Shown here in pieces: positions 7,144 through 15,938 of a DNA stretch of 63,321 bases. The first letter of the stretch is position 1. Every line of letters begins with the position of its first letter. Origin of the DNA: Bacteroidota bacterium (GTDB lineage Bacteria > Bacteroidota > Bacteroidia > NS11-12g > UBA955); contig SYIL01000045.1 of assembly GCA_005798825.1 (NCBI GenBank), positions 1 to 63,321 of the forward strand, in the 5' to 3' direction. A program made the position numbers and the translations under genes. The notes under the pieces are model-generated. The model saw nothing but the letters and a program-made list of their open reading frames with translations. It was not told where the DNA came from and searched no databases.

Positions 7144-9630
7144 TTATTTCTCGTTTTTGAGAATTTTGGTTGTGTACACTTGATTTTTTGTTTTGACTTG
7201 AATAAAATAGCTTCCATTTGGTTGTTCTTCAAACGGTATGGTTTGCCCCGCAGACAATCGTCCCTGAAGCACGACCTGTCCATTCGTATTGATTACTGTA
7301 TATTCTGCATTCAACAAAGAAATAGTTGCTTGTAACACTACATTGTTATTTGTTGGGTTGGGGTAGCTTTTTAATTTCTCAGTTTGTATGCGAAGTTTAG
7401 AAGTTACGTTAACATATTTTAATGGTAAAGCAAACATGCCCCGTCCATGGGTGAATAAGAATAGGGTGCGGTCATCACGCATCTTAATTTCATGGAGGGC
7501 AACATTGGGAACCCGGTAATCTTTGTTCCATGTTTTTCCACTATCAATCGAGTAATACAAACCAAAATCTGTACCAGCAAAAAATACGCGGTCTGGGAAT
7601 AGGGGGTCTACAGCAAGCATATTGACTGGTAAGCCAATGGGCAAATTACCAGAAATATTTTTCCAGGTAGGAATTTTGCTTAGGCTATCAAGTCCGGTTA
7701 CCCTCCAAGCCCTGGGTTGATTGCTTATGTTAGAAAGTGCAACATAAACAGTGTAGGGGTCTTTCGGGTGGACGTGCAATCCTTTGATATTGTCATTGGT
7801 AACAATTGTAGGTGCGCTGCTGTTAAAATTAACTTCTTTGCCAGCCGGGGCAAGTCCTGCATTTTCAATTTTGTATAGTTGGGCAGATATTCCACCAAAA
7901 TACACCACGGGATTTTCTTGGTGACTGATGCCGATGGCTTTAATTCCGGCGCGAACACTTTTATTCATAGCAGTCCAAACCTCACCCATATTGGTTGTGC
8001 GGTAAAGGAATCTGTTGGTTCGGTAAAAAACCATATTTTGGTCCTTCGGATTTAATTCATATAAGTTGATAAAATCTACACCATCGGATACAAATGCGGG
8101 GTCAGTTATATTTTTCGCAGAGGATGGAATCAAAGGATTAAAATTTGTCATTCTATGAATCGCAGCGTTTTGATAGCTCATATAGGCTACGGAGCCATCT
8201 TGTAATCCAATATGGCAATAAGCGCCGTCCCCACCGAAAAATGATTGGCTTTCGAGGGGTTTGCTTGCAACATGTGTCCCATTGTCTTGCGATCCGGCAA
8301 TGCCTACCATCCCATTGGGTCCGAAACTACCACAATAGAACTGGGTTACTTTATAACCATTATTTAGATTGGCCAAAATTTCAGTGCTCGTCCATCGGTA
8401 TTTATGCATTCCGCCGTCACTTCCAATGATAAATTCATTGGTTGATTTTGGAAGGTATGCAAAACAGTGGTGGTCTGCATGTCCGTTGGCTATTATATCC
8501 CAACTTACTCCTCCATTGCTGCTTGTTACAATCTTGGTTCCCCCAAAAACCAGTTTTGTAGAGTCAGTGGGGTGAGCGCCTAACATTATGCAGTATCCTT
8601 GGTAACTGGCTCCGCCGTTTGTAGGAGCTGTTTTTTCGGTCCAACGAATACCCCCATCACTGCTTTTGTAAAATCGAATTGCAATATCGCTAAATTCATA
8701 TCCTTCAAATACAGCAAAAACCACCTTGGGGAATTTGGAGCAATAAGCCAATTGGATTCGTCGGTATTTTCCGGAACCGGGTGAATTTGGGAAATTTACA
8801 GCAGTAAATGTGCCAGGATTTCCGTTCGAGTCGCTGGCGATCACAAAACTCGACTGCATCGTAGCAATAATTCTTCCGCTAGGCAAACATACAATATCGT
8901 TGATTTGACTGTTGCCTCCTTTATAGACATTAACCCATGTTTTTCCGCCATCTTGTGAGCGAAACAAACCATTGGAATGGGTGCCGACAAACAAAGTTTG
9001 GCTGTCAATTTTTGAATGTTCAATATCCCAAATGGCATTGAATCCAGTCAATTTAGTCGTCGATGGAATTTGTGTAAACGTTTTACCACCATCGATTGAT
9101 TTGAATACCCCTTCACCATCTACATCGGCGGAGTTTGCACGGCTTTCACCAGTACCATAATACACTTCGTCTGGATTATAGGGATTTGAAGTGATGCAAC
9201 TGGGCATCATTGAAATTTGTTGTTCGTTGCTTGGTTTCCAGCTTAGACCTCCATTTTCGCTTCGCCACATACCACCAGAAATGGCTGCAGCCAGAATGAT
9301 TTTTTCATTACGTGGATCTATCCAAATACTTCGGGTTCGTCCGGCTACGTTTTTTGGTCCGAGCTCGATGATTGAATCAATCGGGTTTTCATCGGCACGG
9401 CGAATGATTTGTTGCGCATCCCATTTTGCCCATTGGGTTCTTAAAAAAGGAGGGATTTTACCATTGGCATCCTTTTTTTCTTCAAACCATTGTTTGTAAT
9501 AGCCGGGATGTAGCCCATTTTCGGCATTGGTTGGGTTAAAATTTTGTGAATCAATTATGCATGAAATTCCCATTATCAACAAGCAAGGGAAACACACAAA
9601 AATTATTTTTTTGGATTGATTTTTATTCAT
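7144..9630 (-). CDS. Secreted BNR-repeat (sortilin/VPS10-like) protein with T9SS sorting domain
   Basis: An 828-residue exported protein. After a signal peptide (residues 1-28) the body is a large beta-propeller built from BNR/Asp-box repeats: FKSIDGGKTF, FRSQDGGKTW, YKSSDGGIRW, TSSNGGVSW and YYSIDSGKTW are spread over residues about 175-700, the pattern of VPS10/sortilin and sialidase-like propellers. No full sialidase active site is seen, so binding or glycan recognition is as likely as hydrolysis. The C-terminal 75 residues begin with LKSYPNPTNNNV and are a type A T9SS sorting domain, directing export across the outer membrane and surface attachment. A 122-residue protein is encoded immediately behind it. 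Confidence 0.87.
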   Translation of the reverse strand: MNKNQSKKIIFVCFPCLLIMGISCIIDSQNFNPTNAENGLHPGYYKQWFEEKKDANGKIPPFLRTQWAKWDAQQIIRRADENPIDSIIELGPKNVAGRTRSIWIDPRNEKIILAAAISGGMWRSENGGLSWKPSNEQQISMMPSCITSNPYNPDEVYYGTGESRANSADVDGEGVFKSIDGGKTFTQIPSTTKLTGFNAIWDIEHSKIDSQTLFVGTHSNGLFRSQDGGKTWVNVYKGGNSQINDIVCLPSGRIIATMQSSFVIASDSNGNPGTFTAVNFPNSPGSGKYRRIQLAYCSKFPKVVFAVFEGYEFSDIAIRFYKSSDGGIRWTEKTAPTNGGASYQGYCIMLGAHPTDSTKLVFGGTKIVTSSNGGVSWDIIANGHADHHCFAYLPKSTNEFIIGSDGGMHKYRWTSTEILANLNNGYKVTQFYCGSFGPNGMVGIAGSQDNGTHVASKPLESQSFFGGDGAYCHIGLQDGSVAYMSYQNAAIHRMTNFNPLIPSSAKNITDPAFVSDGVDFINLYELNPKDQNMVFYRTNRFLYRTTNMGEVWTAMNKSVRAGIKAIGISHQENPVVYFGGISAQLYKIENAGLAPAGKEVNFNSSAPTIVTNDNIKGLHVHPKDPYTVYVALSNISNQPRAWRVTGLDSLSKIPTWKNISGNLPIGLPVNMLAVDPLFPDRVFFAGTDFGLYYSIDSGKTWNKDYRVPNVALHEIKMRDDRTLFLFTHGRGMFALPLKYVNVTSKLRIQTEKLKSYPNPTNNNVVLQATISLLNAEYTVINTNGQVVLQGRLSAGQTIPFEEQPNGSYFIQVKTKNQVYTTKILKNEK

Positions 9631-9639
9631 CGAGTACTA

Positions 9640-9647
9640 CAAATATA
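9640..9647 (-). promoter_or_regulatory. -7 box TATATTTG of the BNR-repeat gene
   Basis: TATATTTG on the minus strand matches TAnnTTTG and ends 9 bases before the ATG at 9630. The -33 region (CTTTAATC) is a poor match. Confidence 0.4.
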
Positions 9648-9724
9648 AAACTTTCGTTGATTAAAGAAATGAAAGGGTGAGGCATTCCCCTGATTTTTCA
9701 GTAAGAAAGATAGTTTATTTACTG

Positions 9725-9732
9725 TATTTTTG
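9725..9732 (+). promoter_or_regulatory. -7 box TATTTTTG of the serine hydrolase gene
   Basis: TATTTTTG matches TAnnTTTG and ends only 6 bases before the ATG at 9739, so transcription may begin at or next to the start codon. The in-frame TTG at 9730 is part of this box, which argues against its use as a start. Confidence 0.4.
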
Positions 9733-9738
9733 GGTGCC

Positions 9739-10878
9739 ATGAAATTACTCCAGCGATTAGGCTTGGGACTTGTCTTTTTGGGACTGATTGTTTGTCTTAT
9801 TTGGGTATCACCCTATTCTTTTATTTTAAAGGGTATTCGTCTTACGTATTTGATGGGGGAGAAGACGGCCAATTACCTTGATTGGAAGCATTTTGATACC
9901 CGGAATATACCCAATAGCCCCAGTACTATTTCCCAATGGCCAATGGATTCCAATCGGTTAAATGTTCGTTTGAGCAATACGCTTATGGCCAAGCTTGAAA
10001 AAACCCATAGTGGCTCTTTTTTGGTATACCACAATGATACATTGGTCTGCGAAAAATACTTTGCGCCATTGTTTGCAGAAGAGCGAACGAATTCTTTCTC
10101 CATTTCAAAAACAATTGTTACGATCATGGTTCAACAAGCGATACAGCGCGGAGAACTAAGTTCATGGGATCAAAAAGTAAAAAATATTTTGCCATGGTTA
10201 AAAGGGCCTTATTCCAATAAACTTACACTCAGGCATTTGAGCACAATGTCGGCCGGACTGGATTGGAAAGAAGATTATTACTTGCCAATAGGAGTCACTG
10301 CCAAAACCTATTATGGTTCTGATGTGGGCGGTGTTTTGCGAACTATTCCCATTGTCACAGAGCCGGGTAAACAATTTGTTTATCAAAGCGGAGCCACCCA
10401 ATTATTGGCCATGGTTTTAATGAAAGTAAGTGGAAGAAACATGTCAGAATTGGCTTCAAAATATTTATGGATTCCTTTGGGAGCGGAGGCTTCTGCTTCT
10501 TGGCAGCTCGACAAAAAAGAAGGTCAGGAATTGGGTTTTTGTTGTTTCGATGCGCGCGCGCGCGATTTTGGTCGTTTGGGCCTTTTGGTATTGCATCAGG
10601 GGATGGGCTTGGTAGACAGTTCATTTTTGGTAAAAGCACAACAGCCTTTTTTATCGCCCAATTACGGCCATTCATTTTGGATTGGCAAAACCGATGGTGG
10701 AATCAAATTTTCCTATTTCCAGGGATTAAACGGACAGTTTATCTGTATAGTGCCGAAATACAATATGGTGGTGGTTCGAACCGGTCACGGGATTGACAGG
10801 GGGAGCGGAGGCTCTTTGGTATTTGATTGCGTAAAAACCTATATCCATGAAGCAGTAAAGCAATTTGCTTTTCCATAA
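9739..10878 (+). CDS. Serine hydrolase, beta-lactamase/esterase (class C) family
   Basis: A 379-residue protein with an N-terminal membrane anchor or signal (residues 1-25) and a class C beta-lactamase fold. The nucleophile motif SxxK is SISK in NSFSISKTIVT near residue 119; TLRHLSTMSAGLDW near 163 is the usual following element; the second motif Tyr is in FVYQSGATQ near 215; and the C-terminal HGID near 352 stands in place of the KTG/HxG motif. Members include D-alanyl-D-alanine carboxypeptidases, esterases and 6-aminohexanoate hydrolases, so the substrate is unknown; an envelope location is likely. ATG 9739 is chosen over TTG 9730. A run of 13 alternating G and C bases encodes ARAR. Confidence 0.87.
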   Translation: MKLLQRLGLGLVFLGLIVCLIWVSPYSFILKGIRLTYLMGEKTANYLDWKHFDTRNIPNSPSTISQWPMDSNRLNVRLSNTLMAKLEKTHSGSFLVYHNDTLVCEKYFAPLFAEERTNSFSISKTIVTIMVQQAIQRGELSSWDQKVKNILPWLKGPYSNKLTLRHLSTMSAGLDWKEDYYLPIGVTAKTYYGSDVGGVLRTIPIVTEPGKQFVYQSGATQLLAMVLMKVSGRNMSELASKYLWIPLGAEASASWQLDKKEGQELGFCCFDARARDFGRLGLLVLHQGMGLVDSSFLVKAQQPFLSPNYGHSFWIGKTDGGIKFSYFQGLNGQFICIVPKYNMVVVRTGHGIDRGSGGSLVFDCVKTYIHEAVKQFAFP

Positions 10879-10896
10879 TACAGTGCGCCAACCAAT

Positions 10897-10919
10897 ACCC
10901 AATATTCATTGGGTGTTTT
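10897..10919 (+). terminator. Rho-independent-type terminator after the serine hydrolase
   Basis: ACCCAAT, loop ATTC, ATTGGGT (7-bp perfect stem, 10897-10914) followed by GTTTT, 19 bases after the stop codon. Confidence 0.5.
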
Positions 10920-10998
10920 AATGATAAGTATATTGTCCCCTATTTAAATGGCGGGAAATCGAACGCATTCTTCAACCCTTTCTCCAAAGCACGGCTCA

Positions 10999-11018
10999 AC
11001 TGGCGATTGATCGCCAGT
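10999..11018. repeat. Perfect hairpin ACTGGCGA-TTGA-TCGCCAGT
   Basis: An 8-bp perfect, GC-rich stem with a TTGA tetraloop sits 6 bases beyond the stop of the minus-strand membrane protein gene. There is no T tract on that side, so it could be a 3'-end stabilising hairpin or a Rho-type terminator element between two convergent genes. Confidence 0.5.
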
Positions 11019-11024
11019 ATAAAA

Positions 11025-12935
11025 CTAGTGGTTCAAATTTTCTAGGTTTAATTTTTGTATAACCTGCCAAAGATCATCGTTTCCAGTTTCAAAAATATAG
11101 GCATTTCCACGAATATCCACTTGCTTGAAGGGGTATTTTTGTTTGGCCCATTTTTGGGGTAACTGAAGTTCCATGATGAGTACTTTTCTGGGTTTGAGGG
11201 CGACGCCACTTGCGGATTTTTGTTTGAGGGTCGGAAGTATCCAATGCCTTCGCTCGTAGTTACACCGAATAATTGGCGTGGGTAATTCTTTGGCAAACTG
11301 CGGGAATCCCATGCTACCTGCCTCAATTACATAATGATTTCCGATAAGAATGGCACCAACTTTTTCTTTTTTGCAAATGGCTTGCAATTGAATAGCATCT
11401 TGTTTCAGCTGGTTCAAGGGATACACCATTATAGGAATATAAGTTTTGCCGAAATATCGAATACTGCTAAAATGCCAAAATGCAAACCCTTGACAAGCAA
11501 ACAACAATACCATTACAGGGTATTTAATGCGCGGAGCGATGCGATTTATCCCACACATAATTGATGACTTTAGGGGAGTAAGTGCCCAAAACCAAGCCCA
11601 AGAAAATGGCAGTGAAAGAAAGAATCTGCCATAACCAAAGTAAACATTTTCGGTGCCATCCTGAATTTTTTCTATGCCGAATAAGAAGAATGGGACAAGC
11701 ACTAATAGCAATAGTATCCAAGGTAAGTGATGCAAATTCTTTTTTTGATTGGTTGTGGCTTGCGTTTTTCGAGCCGCTACATTTTCCTTGTCTATTGGTT
11801 CTTTGCTTGTGTCTGCTATGCCGCGCCAATTAAAACAGAGCAGGGTAATCAATAGTAATACAATCATACCCAGAATAGGAATTGGCAAAAAGGTGTGTTG
11901 GAATAAGTCATTGGTGTGCGTGAAATTTGATTGTAGTGCCTTGAGACTAAAATTTGCCTGAACAGTTTTGTGAATCATCCATTCGGGATGGTTCGATTTT
12001 ACGAGGTATAAAATAAAGAATAGCACTATCCCAAGGGCAATTCCTATCGCGGAATGAGACCTAGATTTTGGCAAGCAATTTTTATCTTGGAGTAGATATG
12101 GGTTGAAAAATAAAAGCAAAATAGGAACAAAAATAAAAATTGCATTCGGATTCTGTAGTATGCCCCATATACCCAAAACAATAGAAATATTGCAAAGAAT
12201 AGGCCGAAGTAGACGATTCGGGATCAGTCTGTAATACCCGTATCCACTCCAGGTGGTATGGTTCATTTTAGGTTGAATAATGCGATTGAAATCCATCGCA
12301 ATTCGATTTTTCAATAACCACCCTCTTTTTCCAGTGGTCCTGGTGTCTGGCAATGGATGAAGGCCATCCCCGACGGTATCAACGGTTCCTTCGATACTGC
12401 CTATCCAAGATTTTACGCTATTGAGCGCATTGATTTTTGGCTTATCATGTGTTTTTTGGGCATCTTGTTTAAGATGATTTGCCCTATGCCACAGGTAGGC
12501 GCCGAGAGATACCAAAAAGATGCCTTGCATAAATCCGCGGCTGATATATGTAGTCTGAAGCCAGGTGATGGGAAATAATAGACTTCCCAATAAAACCAAA
12601 GCTCCCTGAGTATAGCCATGATTTTTTATTGCACAGCGTGAGATCCACCACCAGGGAAGTGCAGACATCAAAAAAGTTATTATGGGCACTGCGCGATAGA
12701 CCGGAATACCAACCCAAATGAAAGGAGCCGCCAACCAGGCTTCTAAACCGCTCGAATAAAGCTGTCCATAAAAAAATGGAGTATGCCATTCACCACGGGC
12801 AAAATCTGCGGCCATTTGCCACATAACACATTGGTCTGAATCGGTGTAATTGCCAGAGAAACAAATAAAAGCGAAGCAGCGAAAAGCGATGAAAGCGACA
12901 AGTACCCCTGTATAGAAGGACTTTTCGCCACCCAT
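11025..12935 (-). CDS. Polytopic membrane protein, GT-C glycosyltransferase-like
   Basis: A 636-residue inner-membrane protein with about 9-11 hydrophobic segments. The N-terminal layout, a first transmembrane helix followed by an acidic loop (YTDSDQ near residues 30-35) and WQMAADFARGEWHTPFFYGQ, resembles GT39/ArnT-like GT-C enzymes, whose first periplasmic loop carries the catalytic Asp; this is an inference from topology. A hydrophilic insertion of about 90 residues (about 155-245) interrupts the helices and the C-terminal 120 residues form a soluble domain. Its ATG overlaps the aconitase stop (TAATG), so it is translationally coupled to it, although no functional link is evident. Confidence 0.7.
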   Translation of the reverse strand: MGGEKSFYTGVLVAFIAFRCFAFICFSGNYTDSDQCVMWQMAADFARGEWHTPFFYGQLYSSGLEAWLAAPFIWVGIPVYRAVPIITFLMSALPWWWISRCAIKNHGYTQGALVLLGSLLFPITWLQTTYISRGFMQGIFLVSLGAYLWHRANHLKQDAQKTHDKPKINALNSVKSWIGSIEGTVDTVGDGLHPLPDTRTTGKRGWLLKNRIAMDFNRIIQPKMNHTTWSGYGYYRLIPNRLLRPILCNISIVLGIWGILQNPNAIFIFVPILLLFFNPYLLQDKNCLPKSRSHSAIGIALGIVLFFILYLVKSNHPEWMIHKTVQANFSLKALQSNFTHTNDLFQHTFLPIPILGMIVLLLITLLCFNWRGIADTSKEPIDKENVAARKTQATTNQKKNLHHLPWILLLLVLVPFFLFGIEKIQDGTENVYFGYGRFFLSLPFSWAWFWALTPLKSSIMCGINRIAPRIKYPVMVLLFACQGFAFWHFSSIRYFGKTYIPIMVYPLNQLKQDAIQLQAICKKEKVGAILIGNHYVIEAGSMGFPQFAKELPTPIIRCNYERRHWILPTLKQKSASGVALKPRKVLIMELQLPQKWAKQKYPFKQVDIRGNAYIFETGNDDLWQVIQKLNLENLNH

Positions 12936-15199
12936 TATAAAATGTTTTTACGAATAATATTCAGGGCGGCCCCGGCTTTAAACCATTCTATTTGTTGCTC
13001 ATTATAACTGTGATTCACATCAATGATTTCAGAAATGCCATGGGTGTGGTGCAAACGCAATTGCAGCGGTTTATTGGGCGAAAATGAGCAGAGCCCCAGA
13101 ATATCAATGGTATCGTCCTCGAGAATTTTGTTGTAATCTGATTTGGCAGTAAATGTCAAAGCCAACATTCCTTGTTTTTTAAGGTTTGTTTCATGAATCC
13201 GAGCGAAACTATTTACCAAAACTGCCCGAACACCCAAATGGCGGGGTTCCATGGCAGCATGTTCGCGGCTTGACCCCTCACCGTAATTTTCATCCCCTAC
13301 AACCAACGTACCGATCCCAGCAAATTTGTATGCGCGTTGGGTCTCAGGTACACCCCCGTATTCCCCATTGAGTTGGCTTTTTACTGCATTGGCTTTGTCA
13401 TTGAAAAAGTTTATTGCGCCAATGAGAAGATTATTGGAGATATTGTCGAGGTGTCCGCGAAATTTTAACCATGGGCCTGCCATGGAAATATGGTCTGTAG
13501 TACATTTGCCTTTGGCTTTGATAAGCAATTTAAGTCCAAGAAGGTCTGTTTCTTCCCATGCGGGGAAAGGGTCAAGCAATTGCAATCGGCTACTATTTTT
13601 GGCAACTTGCAGTAGTATACTACTGCCATCAACTGCAGGAGATTGGTATCCGGTATTTTCGACGGCAAAGCCGCGTAAGGGCAATTCGAAACCTTGGGGG
13701 GGATCTAAAAAAACATCTTCTCCCTCTTCATTGGTGAGGGTGTCAGTGAGGGGATTAAAAGTAATATCCCCTGCAATGGCTAAGGCTGTAACCAATTCGG
13801 GGCTTCCAACAAAGGCAAATGTATTTGGATTGCCGTCGGCGCGTTTTGCAAAATTGCGGTTAAACGAATGCACGATGGTGTTTTTTTCTTGTTTTTCAGC
13901 ACCCATTCGATCCCACATTCCGATACAGGGTCCGCAAGCATTGGCAAATACGGTTGCCCCAATTTGATTGAAAATACCCAGAAATCCGTCGCGGTCTATG
14001 GTATATCGAACCTGTTCGCTGCCGGGAGTGATTGTAAATTCGGCTTTTAATGTGAGTTTTTTATCAATTACCTGTTGGGCCAAACTCACTGCCCGACTAA
14101 TGTCTTCATATGACGAATTGGTGCAACTGCCAATCAAACCCACTTCAATTTTTGTGGGCCATGCGTTGGCGGCCGCCAACGTTTTCATTTTTGATATTGG
14201 GGTAGCCAAATCGGGGGTATAGGGTCCGTTGAGGTGGGGTTCTAATTCATTGAGGTTGATTTCGTATACTTCGTCAAAATACTGGCTAGGATCGGCATAT
14301 ACTGCTGGATCGGCAGTAAGGTGTTCACGAACGGAATTTGCCATATCGGCAATTGCTTCACGACCAGTGGCACGGAGGTAACGCTCCATGCTGTCATCAT
14401 ATCCAAAAGTTGATGTTGTGGCACCAATTTCAGCACCCATATTGCAAATGGTCCCTTTTCCCGTACAACTCATTGCAATGGCACCTTCGCCAAAGTATTC
14501 CACAATGGCACCCGTCCCGCCTTTTACAGTCAAGATTCCGGCAACTTTTAAAATTATATCTTTTGGTGCGGCCCATCCGCTCAATTTTCCAGTAAGGTGA
14601 ATTCCTATAAGTTTAGGCCATTTCAGCTCCCATGGCAAGCCAGCCATCACATCGCATGCATCCGCACCACCCACCCCAATGGCAATCATCCCCAATCCTC
14701 CAGCATTGACCGTGTGACTGTCAGTACCAATCATCATTCCGCCCGGAAATGCGTAGTTTTCAAGAATAACTTGGTGAATAATTCCCGCCCCAGGCTTCCA
14801 AAATCCCAGACCGTATTTATTTGAAACGGAGGCCAGAAAATCGAAAACTTCTGCACTCTCTGTATTGGCTTTAACCAAGTCTTCACCTGCACCCGTTTTG
14901 GCAATTATGAGGTGGTCGCAATGCACGGTGGAGGGAACGGCTACTTTTGGCCGGCCTGCTTGCATGAATTGAAGCAAAGCCATTTGGGCGGTTGCGTCTT
15001 GCATGGCCACCCGATCAGGGGCGAAATCAACATAATCTATACCCCGACCAAAGGGTTGCGGAGCGGCATCTGCCCAAAGGTGTGAGAAAAGAATTTTCTC
15101 TGAAAGGCTCAAGGGTTTTCCCAATAATAATCGAGCAGCAGCAATGCGCGCTGGCATTTTTTGGTAAACGGATTGGATGAGGTTTAGGTCGAAAGCCAT
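12935..15199 (-). CDS. acn: Aconitate hydratase (mitochondrial type)
   Basis: A 754-residue [4Fe-4S] enzyme that isomerises citrate and isocitrate in the TCA cycle. The length and order match the mitochondrial-type aconitase found in Bacteroidota rather than the longer AcnA or AcnB. Visible motifs: VHCDHLI near residue 98, [13 protein letters not shown] near 160, the cluster ligands in [10 protein letters not shown] (about 355) and [14 protein letters not shown] (about 420), and the swivel-domain [17 protein letters not shown] near 640 containing the catalytic Ser/Arg. The gene is upstream of and overlaps a membrane protein gene. sucD elsewhere in the window is in the same cycle. Confidence 0.97.
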   Translation of the reverse strand: MAFDLNLIQSVYQKMPARIAAARLLLGKPLSLSEKILFSHLWADAAPQPFGRGIDYVDFAPDRVAMQDATAQMALLQFMQAGRPKVAVPSTVHCDHLIIAKTGAGEDLVKANTESAEVFDFLASVSNKYGLGFWKPGAGIIHQVILENYAFPGGMMIGTDSHTVNAGGLGMIAIGVGGADACDVMAGLPWELKWPKLIGIHLTGKLSGWAAPKDIILKVAGILTVKGGTGAIVEYFGEGAIAMSCTGKGTICNMGAEIGATTSTFGYDDSMERYLRATGREAIADMANSVREHLTADPAVYADPSQYFDEVYEINLNELEPHLNGPYTPDLATPISKMKTLAAANAWPTKIEVGLIGSCTNSSYEDISRAVSLAQQVIDKKLTLKAEFTITPGSEQVRYTIDRDGFLGIFNQIGATVFANACGPCIGMWDRMGAEKQEKNTIVHSFNRNFAKRADGNPNTFAFVGSPELVTALAIAGDITFNPLTDTLTNEEGEDVFLDPPQGFELPLRGFAVENTGYQSPAVDGSSILLQVAKNSSRLQLLDPFPAWEETDLLGLKLLIKAKGKCTTDHISMAGPWLKFRGHLDNISNNLLIGAINFFNDKANAVKSQLNGEYGGVPETQRAYKFAGIGTLVVGDENYGEGSSREHAAMEPRHLGVRAVLVNSFARIHETNLKKQGMLALTFTAKSDYNKILEDDTIDILGLCSFSPNKPLQLRLHHTHGISEIIDVNHSYNEQQIEWFKAGAALNIIRKNIL

Positions 15200-15280
15200 G
15201 TTTGTTGAATGGGATTGGGTATTTCAACAAATTTCGGAATTTTTCTCCAATTTTTTTTTGGAAATCGGCATCTTTGTAAA

Positions 15281-15859
15281 GTGGATAAACCAAGGGTTAT
15301 TTTGGGAATCGATCCCGGAACAAATTTGCTGGGTTATGGTTTGATTTCTATTGATGAAAAAACCCCTATTTTATTGGGATTGGGTGTAGTTCGTTTGTCT
15401 AAGGTAGGTGATGCGGGTGAGAAATTACACCATATATATGAACGCATTACGGCTCTGATTGAGGGATTTGATGTGACGGAAGTAGCAATAGAAGCTCCAT
15501 TTTTTGGAAAGAATGTGCAATCCATGTTGAAACTTGGTCGGGCCCAAGGGGTGGCAATTGCGGCAGCAATTGGCAAAAAATTACCGGTGTTTGAGTACGT
15601 ACCCCGAAAAATCAAACAGTCTATAGCTGGCAATGGAAATGCAAGCAAGGAACAGGTTTTTGCAATGTTACACGCACAATTTAAGTTTGAAGAAAAGCCT
15701 GAAACGATGGATGCCACCGATGGATTGGCTGCTGCAGTATGCCATTTTTATCAATTCGCACCCCGCGCTTTTGGAAGTACAAAAGGGGGTAAGGGAGGCA
15801 TGGGAAAGGCTGGGGGATGGTCACAATTTTTGAAAGAAAATCCCGATCGGGAGATTTGA
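15281..15859 (+). CDS. ruvC: Holliday junction endodeoxyribonuclease RuvC
   Basis: A 192-residue junction-resolving nuclease that works with RuvAB. The acidic metal-binding residues of the RNase H-like fold are present: Asp11 (GIDPGTN), Glu71 (AIEAPFFGKN) and Asp144/Asp147 (MDATDGLAAAVCH). KQSIAGNGNASKEQV near residues 112-126 is the conserved DNA-contact segment. The start is the GTG at 15281, which gives the family length and places the first strand correctly; the longer in-frame reading from 15209 adds 24 unrelated residues. The last 35 residues are Gly/Lys-rich. It is divergent from the aconitase gene. Confidence 0.94.
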   Translation: MDKPRVILGIDPGTNLLGYGLISIDEKTPILLGLGVVRLSKVGDAGEKLHHIYERITALIEGFDVTEVAIEAPFFGKNVQSMLKLGRAQGVAIAAAIGKKLPVFEYVPRKIKQSIAGNGNASKEQVFAMLHAQFKFEEKPETMDATDGLAAAVCHFYQFAPRAFGSTKGGKGGMGKAGGWSQFLKENPDREI

Positions 15860-15938
15860 CAAAGAACCCGGAAGAGAGAGATTTTAAGGTAATTCTGTCT
15901 CCGAAAAATGAAATTGCGAAAACACTTGGGCTATGCCA

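Noticed and set aside
13326-13967. 213-codon open frame antisense to the aconitase gene
   Set aside because: It lies wholly opposite a strong, complete aconitase gene, has no signal or family resemblance and is explained by codon bias of the gene on the other strand.
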